NCBI GenBank assembly: GCA_963678255.2
Contig: CAXXTW010000002.1
Span: forward strand, 434,001-498,000
Direction: 5' to 3'
DNA from: G963678255 sp963678255
GTDB taxonomy: Bacteria; Cloacimonadota; Cloacimonadia; Cloacimonadales; WRIO01
Length of the DNA stretch: 64,000 nucleotides
Shown here: one piece after another, positions 51,847 through 60,242 of the stretch
How positions within the stretch are numbered: position 1 is the first letter of the stretch
Layout: each line of letters opens with the position of its first letter
Made by a program: the position numbers and the translations under genes
Notes under the pieces: generated by a model
What the model was told of the DNA's origin: nothing
What the model saw: only the letters and a program-made list of their open reading frames with translations
Database searches by the model: none

Positions 51847-52890
51847 TTAAAAAAAGGGTTCTTGAATGTCTAGTAAATCAATATTGCTAAAATATTCTCT
51901 TAGAGTTCTTCTCAAAATTTCTGAATCTAGATGATTATTGTTTGCGCTGTAACTGTTTATGACAAAAGTTGTTAATGGAATCTTGACAATACTATAAAGG
52001 TGAGTTCTTGATTTTAAAACTTTAAAGTCTTCATATTTGATCATTATCTGAAAAGAATTCCTGAATACTACTTTACCTTTAAAACTAAAAAATGAATTTT
52101 TTAATTTTTGGTAAACTTTATCTGTCAAAGAAGATGGTATAAAAATGCTTTCTGGTTTTATATTTAATATTTCAATAAGTTCTTTCTCATGATTAATCAG
52201 AGAATGAATACCTGTTTTAACTTCCCGATTATTTAATTTATACAAAACAACATCTGAATATTCCTGATAATCATGATTAACCTCAATCGAAGTTTTTTCA
52301 TAAATATATGTTAACTCATTGATTAATTCCTTCATTGTTCCAAACACTGGACTGGCAACAATCACAAGTGAGTTTATTTCAGGAGATAACACTATAGATT
52401 TTCTATCTAGTGATCCATCAATTAAAACCTTAGTTGCTCCTAATCTAATAAAATCATTGGCAAGGTTCATTTGTTGTTCAACTGACGAAGGTCCAATTAT
52501 TTCTGTTTCCAATTCTGTCTTAGATTGTAAGATAAAAAGTGGAAATCCTATTACCCTATACTTTGTTTTTTCAATAATATCTACAAAAGGTGATATTTTG
52601 GAAATAACTTCCTGATTGGTTGAAAATAATGTATTGGGTGGTATAAACACTTTGGGCTTTTTTAAACCAGTTAATAAATCAAAATCTTCTCCATCGTGCC
52701 CAGTTGTTGTGATAGCTATGTGAGGTTCTTGGATATTTTTTAAAATAAAGTTTAAAAAGCTGGTCTTTCCTGCGTTTTTGGAAAGACCTGCTATTGCGAT
52801 AATTTTATTTTCTTTTTGATTTAATACTTCAAAAAGATGTGATAGACATTTAGTGGTGTCTTTTATTTCTTTTTGTTTCACTTGGGCCAA
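51847..52890 (-). CDS. P-loop protein of the lysine-fermentation cluster
   Basis: 347 residues; no ATG fits, so the start is TTG at 52890 or GTG at 52881, both inside the end of kamA (41-base overlap). P-loop GLSKNAGKTSF near residue 35, then ITTTGHDGEDFD. The rest is unassigned. In Fusobacterium and Clostridium lysine-degradation clusters an uncharacterised protein sits beside kamA together with a MutS-like protein; by position this is probably the same family. A role in maintaining or reactivating the aminomutases has been guessed but is unproven. No MutS-like partner is in the window. Confidence 0.
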   Translation of the reverse strand: MAQVKQKEIKDTTKCLSHLFEVLNQKENKIIAIAGLSKNAGKTSFLNFILKNIQEPHIAITTTGHDGEDFDLLTGLKKPKVFIPPNTLFSTNQEVISKISPFVDIIEKTKYRVIGFPLFILQSKTELETEIIGPSSVEQQMNLANDFIRLGATKVLIDGSLDRKSIVLSPEINSLVIVASPVFGTMKELINELTYIYEKTSIEVNHDYQEYSDVVLYKLNNREVKTGIHSLINHEKELIEILNIKPESIFIPSSLTDKVYQKLKNSFFSFKGKVVFRNSFQIMIKYEDFKVLKSRTHLYSIVKIPLTTFVINSYSANNNHLDSEILRRTLREYFSNIDLLDIQEPFF

Positions 52891-54097
52891 TAGAAACTTT
52901 TTGTCCTCTTAAAAGTGACATGACTCCATCATCAGATTTTCTTTCTTCTGGACAGAATCCATTATATTTGGATAAATCTTGTTCAACAAATCCTGGCTCA
53001 GTATAGGTGGTGATAAAACCTTCATAGTTTCTTAATATCCAACGATTAGGAGCCATTGATAGTACATAATTCGGCATCACTGGTATCTTGCCTCCTCCAC
53101 CAGGTGCATCAACTACAAACATTGGCTGACATAATCCTGAAGTATGTCCTCTTAAGGATTCCATGATTTCTATCCCTTTTGATATGGGGGTTCTGAAATG
53201 AGAAATGCCTAATGATAAATCACATTGATATATATAATAAGGTCTTACTCTGTTTTTTACTAATTGATGAACTAGGTTTTTCATGATATCCACTTGATCG
53301 TTTACCTTAGCTAACAAAACTGATTGGTTTCCTAAAACGATCCCATTATCTGCTAATTTGGCTAAGGCTTTTTTTGACTCCTCTGTAAATTCACATGGAT
53401 GATTAAAATGAACATTCATCCAGATTGGTGGATATTTCTTTAATATATTGATCAATCCATCTGTAATTCTTTGAGGACAAACAACAGGCATTCTTGATCC
53501 GATTCTAATCATATCAACATGATCTATTGTACTGATTTTCCCAATAATTTTATCAAGCATTTCGTCTGATAAAGTTAATGGATCTCCCCCACTTAAAATG
53601 ACATCTCGAATTTCTTTGGTTTTTCTGATATACTCAATAGCATTATCTATCTGATCAAATGGCATAGGCGCATCAGTCTCTCCCGCTTTTCTTCTTCTGG
53701 TACAATGGCGACAATACATTGAACACTGATCTGTTAACAATAACAAAGCTCTATCTGGATATCGATGCGTTAATCCAGGTACTGGTGAATCGGTATCTTC
53801 ATGTAAAGGATCAGACATATCTGATTCTGAAATGTATGATTCTTGTACTCGTGGAATTGCCTGTAAACGAACTGCATCATTTGGATTACTTTCATCAATC
53901 AAAGAGAGATAATAAGGGGTTATTGCTAATCTGAACGAAAAATCATCGTTCTGAAAAACTTCTTCTTCTTCTGGAAGTAATTTTATATACTTTTTTAATT
54001 CATCTCCAGAAGTTATTCTATGACTAATCTGCCAATGCCAATCATTCCATTGCTCATCTGTTGCAATGGATTTAATCTTTTTCTCAACATCTGACAT
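52850..54097 (-). CDS. kamA: Lysine 2,3-aminomutase
   Basis: 415 residues, normal length; GGAGGAAAG before ATG. Radical-SAM cluster motif CSMYCRHC (residues ~125-132), SGGDPL, and DAPGGGGKIP with the PLP-binding lysine. Converts L-lysine to L-beta-lysine, the first step of lysine fermentation to acetate and butyrate. It follows kdd in the same direction but with a terminator hairpin between. Paralogues acting on glutamate exist; the kdd neighbour supports lysine. Confidence 0.
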   Translation of the reverse strand: MSDVEKKIKSIATDEQWNDWHWQISHRITSGDELKKYIKLLPEEEEVFQNDDFSFRLAITPYYLSLIDESNPNDAVRLQAIPRVQESYISESDMSDPLHEDTDSPVPGLTHRYPDRALLLLTDQCSMYCRHCTRRRKAGETDAPMPFDQIDNAIEYIRKTKEIRDVILSGGDPLTLSDEMLDKIIGKISTIDHVDMIRIGSRMPVVCPQRITDGLINILKKYPPIWMNVHFNHPCEFTEESKKALAKLADNGIVLGNQSVLLAKVNDQVDIMKNLVHQLVKNRVRPYYIYQCDLSLGISHFRTPISKGIEIMESLRGHTSGLCQPMFVVDAPGGGGKIPVMPNYVLSMAPNRWILRNYEGFITTYTEPGFVEQDLSKYNGFCPEERKSDDGVMSLLRGQKVSIGPSETKRNKRHH

Positions 54098-54117
54098 TCT
54101 TTCCTCCGTTTTTAAAT

Positions 54118-54152
54118 AAAAAAAAGTTCAGGATGGATTTAACCATCCTGAA
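54118..54152 (-). terminator. Terminator between kdd and kamA
   Basis: TTCAGGATGG (54127-54136) pairs with CCATCCTGAA (54143-54152); eight Us follow on the minus strand. kamA therefore depends on read-through or on a promoter not evident in the 20-odd remaining bases. Confidence 0.
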
Positions 54153-54165
54153 TAAGTATAAATAA

Positions 54166-55218
54166 TTAAGTGTATCTCTCAACAAAAAGCTTCATGAGTA
54201 TTGGATTTCTTTTTAACAAATCAATTGAAATCTGAGCATGACCATGTGCATAACCATTGCCTAAAATCATATCAACGTCAGCTCCAATACCTTCAGCTCC
54301 TAAAGCAGCTTTAGTAAATGAGGTTGCCATTGAAAAGAAATATACTAAGCCACGATCTTTACATGCCATGATTGAAGCCATTTCTGTATCTTCAACATTA
54401 ACACAATTGATAACAACGTCAGCCATCTTACCATTAGTAAGTTTTGAAACTTCTCTTTCTATAGTGATGGCATCTGTTGCATCAGCAATGATAACTTCTT
54501 TACAGCCTGTCATATGACATGTTTCAGCATAATCTTTCTTTCTAACTATACCAATAACTTTACCTGTCACGCCTGCACGTTCTCTTGCAATTGCATTACA
54601 TAAAACCCCTGATTTACCATTGGCACCTAAAACCACAACATTATCTCCTGGTTTTACCAATCTTTCAACTTGAGCAGGTGCTCCAGCTACATCTAATACG
54701 GATAAAGCTAAATTTTCATCCATGTCATCTGGTAATTTTGCATAGATTCCTGAACTAAATAATATTGCTTCTCCTTCAACTTCAACTTGATCACGATCTA
54801 AATGAACTTTGTTGACTTTGCTTACTTTCAATGGCGTTAAAGACAAAGAAACTAAAGTTGCAATTTTATCTCCAACTTTTACTTCTTCTTTCATTTCAAA
54901 GTTAGGACCGATTTCTATAACTTTACCGATTAACATTCCACCTGAACCCGTATCTTCATTTTTGTGTTTTCCAGTGCGTGAAGTTAAATCTATGACATGA
55001 TCAGCAAAAGCTTTCTCAAGATCGTCATGCCCTTGTTTTTCCAATTTTGTTTTAATCTGATGAAATGATGCTGAATCTACATTAAGACGTATAACTTGGA
55101 GTTTCATCTCATTATCCCATATTTCCATGTCATTATCAATAACGCGAGCAGGTTGTGGTAAGATTCCCTTAGGTTCAATAACTCTGTGTGTTCCGTAACG
55201 ATCACCGCCAGTTTTCAT
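54166..55218 (-). CDS. kdd: L-erythro-3,5-diaminohexanoate dehydrogenase
   Basis: 350 residues from ATG 55218 behind AGGAGG; a longer in-frame reading from 55293 has no ribosome site. Begins MKTGGDRYGTHRVIEPKG, the typical Kdd N-terminus. GroES-like half (DLTSRTGKHKNEDTGSGGML) and NAD-binding half (VVLGANGKSGVLCNAIARER). Deaminates 3,5-diaminohexanoate in the lysine fermentation pathway. The following steps (kce, kal) and lysine 5,6-aminomutase are not in this window. Confidence 0.
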   Translation of the reverse strand: MKTGGDRYGTHRVIEPKGILPQPARVIDNDMEIWDNEMKLQVIRLNVDSASFHQIKTKLEKQGHDDLEKAFADHVIDLTSRTGKHKNEDTGSGGMLIGKVIEIGPNFEMKEEVKVGDKIATLVSLSLTPLKVSKVNKVHLDRDQVEVEGEAILFSSGIYAKLPDDMDENLALSVLDVAGAPAQVERLVKPGDNVVVLGANGKSGVLCNAIARERAGVTGKVIGIVRKKDYAETCHMTGCKEVIIADATDAITIEREVSKLTNGKMADVVINCVNVEDTEMASIMACKDRGLVYFFSMATSFTKAALGAEGIGADVDMILGNGYAHGHAQISIDLLKRNPILMKLFVERYT

Positions 55219-55348
55219 AATCAGTCCTCCTATAATTTTGTTTCTTAAATCATTATTTTTTGTCAATATTGTAAATGTCAATAAAAAAATCAAGACTAAT
55301 TATTTCTTTATGCATTTTATTATAAGTTAAATTAATTCCTTTATCAAT

Positions 55349-55798
55349 TTACTCAACAATGATATGAAAGGTTTTCTCTTCTTTTATCTTTATCTGAAAC
55401 TCCAACTTTAAAAATCCATTTAAATAAGTAATCTTAGGCTCCATTTTTTCAAGCTCTAAATCAGGTAAGTAAATCTTTCTTTCAAATTCACCACTCTCAA
55501 TCTCCATATTATAAAAGGATACATCCTTACATTGATAAGCACAAGGTCTTGTCCCATTTATTTTGATATATTCTTCTGATGTTGAAAAATTTAAACTTTG
55601 TTTATCAATTCCTGATAACTCTAATATTATGAATAATTTATCATCTATGGCAAACATATCTAGTCTGGGATGCCATTTATTATCCATATTATGATGATCA
55701 ATACTTAAAGGATATTGGGTCAATGATGAAACTTCACCTAATATTCTCAACATTTCGTGTTGTATCTCTTTGAGATTATTAAATATCTTGTCTCTCAT
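55349..55798 (-). CDS. Hsp20/alpha-crystallin family small heat shock protein
   Basis: 149 residues from ATG 55798 after GGAG; it overlaps the previous gene by 20 bases. Alpha-crystallin domain ~45-135: WHPRLDMFAIDDKLFIILELSGIDKQ, IKINGTRP, EIESGEFERKIYLP. The C-terminus lacks a clear I-x-I/V tail apart from FHIIVE. ATP-independent holdase. Coupled to the degenerate GGDEF gene upstream, an unusual partner. Confidence 0.
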   Translation of the reverse strand: MRDKIFNNLKEIQHEMLRILGEVSSLTQYPLSIDHHNMDNKWHPRLDMFAIDDKLFIILELSGIDKQSLNFSTSEEYIKINGTRPCAYQCKDVSFYNMEIESGEFERKIYLPDLELEKMEPKITYLNGFLKLEFQIKIKEEKTFHIIVE

Positions 55799-56759
55799 CT
55801 TTTTCTCCTTTGTCATAAACAACTATTTTGCTATGATTATCACGCATGGCATAAAATGCACATTCCTCTGTTCTATTTAATAGATCTTCAAATGTAATTT
55901 TTTCCTGATCTGAATCTGCTATCCCCCAACATTGCTGTAATAAATTAAGTCTGGGACTTTGCATAATACTATCTTTGATACGAATAACAATTTTGTGTGC
56001 AATCCCTTGTCCTACTTCAGGAAAGAATATGGCAAAAGTATCTGGATACAATATCCCAGCTATATCTGTCTGACGAATGCAATCTTTTATAATATCTGCA
56101 ATTTCTTTGAGCATTTGTGGAATTTTATGATTCCCAATCACTTGGGAGATCTCATCAAATTTATTAAATTTCAGAATAGTAAGAGATGTATTGTGATTGT
56201 AACGATTCATGTGATCAAAAAAATGTGAGCTGTGTTTGACAAAAGCTCTGTGATTATATAAAGTAGTCACTGAATCTAGTTCATTGAGTTTTTCAATCAA
56301 TTCCTGCTGATTATTAATATGAACCAATAGATTTAACAATGAGCTTAAAACGTTCAATTTCGCTATCTCTACAGGAGAAAAACTGAAAGTTGATCTATCT
56401 ATAAAAAAGAACCCATTAAGCATTTTATGGTAAGATATTGGATAGATTAACAGTTCAGTGAAATCATGTTCAAATTGATACTTCTTGTCAGTTGTCTGAA
56501 TAGTTAAACACTCTTTCAATTCATTAAATAAAAAATTATCGTCATTAACAATATGATCCTTAACAAATGTATGAGACAAATGCCTGTGTATTTTTATCTG
56601 ATAATACTTTTCATTCTTTTGTTTCAGGTAAATACCCATTGATTGAAATGGAATTTCTTCTTCAATTTCATTAACCAGATTATGTAAACATTCTTCAAAC
56701 GTATTTTTACACCATGTACTCTGACAAAGTTCATCTAAGTGTTTAAACCCGATTTCCAT
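55779..56759 (-). CDS. GAF-like plus degenerate GGDEF protein
   Basis: 326 residues. Residues ~10-150 look like a GAF-type sensor; ~160-320 align with a GGDEF domain (DSVTTLYNHRAF, FDEISQVIGNHKIPQMLKEIA, RQTDIAGIL). The active-site loop reads YPDTF where GGDEF is expected, and the metal-binding Asp context (FNKFDE) is altered, so cyclase activity is unlikely. It could be a regulatory protein. Overlaps the Hsp20 gene's start. Confidence 0.
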   Translation of the reverse strand: MEIGFKHLDELCQSTWCKNTFEECLHNLVNEIEEEIPFQSMGIYLKQKNEKYYQIKIHRHLSHTFVKDHIVNDDNFLFNELKECLTIQTTDKKYQFEHDFTELLIYPISYHKMLNGFFFIDRSTFSFSPVEIAKLNVLSSLLNLLVHINNQQELIEKLNELDSVTTLYNHRAFVKHSSHFFDHMNRYNHNTSLTILKFNKFDEISQVIGNHKIPQMLKEIADIIKDCIRQTDIAGILYPDTFAIFFPEVGQGIAHKIVIRIKDSIMQSPRLNLLQQCWGIADSDQEKITFEDLLNRTEECAFYAMRDNHSKIVVYDKGEKDERQDI

Positions 56760-56770
56760 ATTTCCTCCAA

Positions 56771-58105
56771 TTAGTATTTTACTATTTGTTTGAATTTAAA
56801 TTCTTTTATCTCTCCGGCTTTTAAGCTCAATTTAAAAACGATTCTATAAGCATTATCTATTAAAAATGGAATTTCATTCTCTACAATTTTGGTATTTCCA
56901 CCAAAAGAATGATAAACTTCGATATCGGCAGATTCCTTTTTTTTATTCTCGATTCGAACAGAAATTACTTTTGTGTTTATATTTTTATTGGTCTGATCAG
57001 ATAACTCTTTTACTTCTTTTACAAGATCAAATGCTTTTCCAATGGTTAAGATTATTCTTTGATCTATGGCTGTATGACTAATCTCACTTTCTCCAATAAA
57101 TTCCATATTCTGGTCTGTATCTTGCTGATACATCTTTACTACACCTTTTGGTAAAGGTATTCCTAAACCATTACTTTTGCTATTAGTAAAAGTAATATTC
57201 TGATCTATTTCTGGTGATCCAAAGACATCAAAGGAATAAAACTTCTTTGCATTTGTCGTTTTCAATGGAAATAATTGGAGAAGCTTTTCCTGATTATTTG
57301 CAATGCTTACCAATTGATCTAAAGTATATAGATGATAGTCTGCAAAGGATTTTTCTTCAAACTGAGGAGCTCCCATTCCTACGGTATCAAAGTTTCCCCT
57401 ACCTTTTTCATAAAACATCGAATTTCTGTTTAAAATTTTATTTACACTTCCTGCCATAAGTTTTAAATTTATATTTTCATAGGCTTTTCCAGATGTGTTA
57501 TTTAGAGTTACCCAAGCTGTAATATCTAATTTGTCATTTTTAAAAACTGTGTTATAGGTAACAAACCAAGAAAGTCCTTGTGTTAAATAGCTCAATTCAA
57601 TAGGATAAGTTCCCTTTGAAGGTGTTTGCAATTCCCATCTTAACGTAGGTTTTAAATAAAAATTATCAGGAAGACTCATTAAATTTATATCTTTAATTTT
57701 AGATAAATTGACAATCATCAGTTCTTTACTATTAGGATTAATTATTCCAATACTATTAGATTCATTAAATTGTAAAATTCCACGTATTTCTTTATTATCT
57801 TCAGTCGTTAGACTAATACTTTGATTCAAATATTTTTTAAGAATTGCATCCTTACTTGCTAAATCATATTCATAATTCTGATTAAAAAGCATCACTTTAT
57901 TATCAACAGATTTGAATATTACTGAGTTAGTTTCGATTTGCGAAGGTATTTCTTCATATAAATAGTTTTGAATTCCCTTTTCTAAGGTTATATCAAACTG
58001 GCTTCTTATTAATGCAAAATTATCATTATATACTGTTACAAAATCCTTGGCTGATAAGGAAATCATTATCAAAATAAATGCTAAAATTAAACAGATTTTC
58101 TTCAT
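56771..58105 (-). CDS. DUF4139-like secreted protein, copy 1
   Basis: 444 residues; GGAG before ATG. Signal peptide (MKKICLILAFILIMISLSA). The remainder matches the DUF4139 type (VTVYNDNFALIRSQFDITLE; LRWELQTPSKGTYPIELSYLTQGLSWFVTYN). Strand-rich and probably periplasmic or outer-surface; biochemical role unknown. Very similar to the next gene upstream, from which it is 13 bases away: a tandem duplication. Confidence 0.
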   Translation of the reverse strand: MKKICLILAFILIMISLSAKDFVTVYNDNFALIRSQFDITLEKGIQNYLYEEIPSQIETNSVIFKSVDNKVMLFNQNYEYDLASKDAILKKYLNQSISLTTEDNKEIRGILQFNESNSIGIINPNSKELMIVNLSKIKDINLMSLPDNFYLKPTLRWELQTPSKGTYPIELSYLTQGLSWFVTYNTVFKNDKLDITAWVTLNNTSGKAYENINLKLMAGSVNKILNRNSMFYEKGRGNFDTVGMGAPQFEEKSFADYHLYTLDQLVSIANNQEKLLQLFPLKTTNAKKFYSFDVFGSPEIDQNITFTNSKSNGLGIPLPKGVVKMYQQDTDQNMEFIGESEISHTAIDQRIILTIGKAFDLVKEVKELSDQTNKNINTKVISVRIENKKKESADIEVYHSFGGNTKIVENEIPFLIDNAYRIVFKLSLKAGEIKEFKFKQIVKY

Positions 58106-58118
58106 TTTTTCTCCATTA

Positions 58119-59462
58119 TTAATATTTGGTTATTTGTTTGAATTTAAATTCTTTAATCTCACCCGATTGTAGCTTTAGTTTAAAACAAATCTTATAAGCA
58201 TTTTCTGTAATAAAAGGAATATCATTATCTTCTATCTTTGTGTTTCCGTTAAAAGAATGATATACTTCTATGTCAGCTGACTCGTTCTTTTTATTCTCAA
58301 TTCTGACAGAAATTTCTTTTTCATTTATTTTTGTTCCGATATTACTACTATTCTGGTCAGACAACACTTTAACTTCTTTAACTATATCAAATGCTTTTCC
58401 TATGACAAGATTTATTCTTTGATCAATTGCTGTATGCTTCACACTGTTTTCACCAATAAACTCCATATTTTGATCGCTATCCTGCTGATACATTTTTATA
58501 ATCCCGTTGGGTAAAGGAATTCCCAGTCCGCTACTTTTAGTGTTGTAAAACTCTATGTTTTGATCAATATCTTGAAATCCAAAAACATTAAATGAATAGA
58601 ATTTTCTTGCATTAACTGTTTTTAAAGGGAATAATTGAATGAGTTTTTCCTGATTATTTGCTATGCTGATCGATTGATCCAAAGTATATAAGTGATAATC
58701 AGCAAAAGACTTTTCATCAAATTGAGGAACAGAAGAATCCATACTTGACGTTGTAGCCATAGCCTTTTTTATTGATTGATAAGGTGTTATTACTTTATTA
58801 ACATTACCTGCCATAAGTTTTAGATTTACATCTTCATAAGCTTTTCCAGATCTGTTATTAAGAGTTACCCAGGCAATGATATCTATTTTTCCTTGTTTAA
58901 AAACAGCGTTATAAGTCACAAACCAAGAAAGTCCCTTTGTTATATAAGATAGCTCAATTGGATACTCATCTCTTGAAGGACTTTGCAATTCCCATCTTAA
59001 CGTAGGTTTTAAATAAAAATTATCAGGAAGACTTTGCAGTTTTAAATTGTTTAATTTCGTAATATCATAAATGGTCAATTCTTTACTGATTGGATCTATA
59101 ATACCCATATCTCCTGAACTAAAAAATTGCAAAATACCACTCCTAACCTTATTATCATTAGTCGTAAAGCTTATACTCTGATTAAGGTATTTTTTCATGA
59201 TAGATTCTGTATTTGCTAGATCATATTCATAATTTTGATTAAAAAGTATCACTTTATTATTAAGTGATTTAAAGATAACTGAGTTTGTCTCAATTTGAGA
59301 AGGAATGTCTTCATATAAATAGTTTTGAAGTCCTTTCTCTAATTTTATATCAAATTGACTTTTTATCAGAGCAAAATTATTATTATAAACTGTTACATAT
59401 TCTTTTGCAAATATAGAATATAAAATTATCAGAAATATAAGAGTAAACGCAGTTTTCTTCAT
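58119..59462 (-). CDS. DUF4139-like secreted protein, copy 2
   Basis: 447 residues from ATG 59462 behind AAGGAG (an upstream ATG overlaps udk). Signal peptide (MKKTAFTLIFLIILYSIFA), then YVTVYNNNFALIKSQFDIKL and the same conserved blocks as copy 1, including YEYDLA, LPDNFYLKPTLRWELQ and KSFADYHLYTLDQ. The copies differ most around residues 230-245. Probably transcribed with udk and copy 1. Confidence 0.
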   Translation of the reverse strand: MKKTAFTLIFLIILYSIFAKEYVTVYNNNFALIKSQFDIKLEKGLQNYLYEDIPSQIETNSVIFKSLNNKVILFNQNYEYDLANTESIMKKYLNQSISFTTNDNKVRSGILQFFSSGDMGIIDPISKELTIYDITKLNNLKLQSLPDNFYLKPTLRWELQSPSRDEYPIELSYITKGLSWFVTYNAVFKQGKIDIIAWVTLNNRSGKAYEDVNLKLMAGNVNKVITPYQSIKKAMATTSSMDSSVPQFDEKSFADYHLYTLDQSISIANNQEKLIQLFPLKTVNARKFYSFNVFGFQDIDQNIEFYNTKSSGLGIPLPNGIIKMYQQDSDQNMEFIGENSVKHTAIDQRINLVIGKAFDIVKEVKVLSDQNSSNIGTKINEKEISVRIENKKNESADIEVYHSFNGNTKIEDNDIPFITENAYKICFKLKLQSGEIKEFKFKQITKY

Positions 59463-59476
59463 ATTAAACTCCTTCA

Positions 59477-60106
59477 TTAACTTCTCTCTTTTATAGCTAT
59501 TACATCACTAATCTTTGTGATAATCATATCAATAGCAATCTTGTTAAATCCCCCTTCAGGAACTATTATGTCAGCAAATCTTTTGCTAGGTTCTACAAAT
59601 TCTATATGCATGGGTCTAACTGTTTCAATGTACTGATTAATGACTGAATCAAGACTTCTACCTCTTTCCACCATATCTCTTTGGATTCTGCGAAGAATTC
59701 TTAGATCAGAGTCTGTATCTACAAATATACGAATATCTTGTAAATCTCTTAATCTTGCATTTTCAAAGATTAAAATCCCTTCTAAAATAATTATATGGGT
59801 TGGCTGAATCAAGATGGTCTGTTCACTTCTTAAATGCTCTTTAAAATCATAAATTGGCATTTCTATTGGAATCATATTCTTCAATGTTTCCAAATGATCA
59901 ACCAAAAGATCCATGTCAAATGAATTGGGGTGATCAAAATTTATCTTTTGTCTTTCGTCTTTACTCAATGTATGAAAATGTCTGTAATAATTATCTTGCA
60001 TTAAAATCGATACCTTTGATCCAAATACTTTTTTGATTTCATCTGTAATTGTCGTTTTTCCTGATCCTGAACCACCCGCTATTCCGATAATAATTGGTTT
60101 TGTCAT
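59477..60106 (-). CDS. udk: Uridine kinase
   Basis: 209 residues, typical. P-loop GIAGGSGSGKTT, then QDNYYRH, NFDHPNSFD, ILEGILIF, DTDSDLRILRRIQRD with arginines for phosphate. Phosphorylates uridine/cytidine in pyrimidine salvage. GAGAGGTG ribosome site. First gene after a consensus promoter. Confidence 0.
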   Translation of the reverse strand: MTKPIIIGIAGGSGSGKTTITDEIKKVFGSKVSILMQDNYYRHFHTLSKDERQKINFDHPNSFDMDLLVDHLETLKNMIPIEMPIYDFKEHLRSEQTILIQPTHIIILEGILIFENARLRDLQDIRIFVDTDSDLRILRRIQRDMVERGRSLDSVINQYIETVRPMHIEFVEPSKRFADIIVPEGGFNKIAIDMIITKISDVIAIKERS

Positions 60107-60122
60107 CTTTCACCTCTCAATA

Positions 60123-60151
60123 TTTATATTCTTTAATAATTAATTTGTCAA
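60123..60151 (-). promoter_or_regulatory. Consensus promoter of udk
   Basis: On the minus strand, TTGACA (60151-60146) and TATAAA (60128-60123) with a 17-base spacer. The -10 box ends 16 bases before the ATG, so the 5' leader must be very short. Confidence 0.
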
Positions 60152-60213
60152 TGTTTTTGTGCTAATCTTTATTAAATTGTTTCATATTTTTCTTCTCCAT
60201 ATTTCTGGATAAT

Positions 60214-60234
60214 AAAAAAACCGGGTTTCCCCGG
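60214..60234 (-). terminator. Terminator after the M16 peptidase
   Basis: CCGGG (60221-60225) pairs with CCCGG (60230-60234), loop TTTC, followed on the minus strand by seven Us. Confidence 0.
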
Positions 60235-60242
60235 CTAAATGT

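Noticed and set aside
54257..54517. Plus-strand ORF opposite kdd
   Set aside because: Antisense shadow with no start signals, over a conserved dehydrogenase domain.
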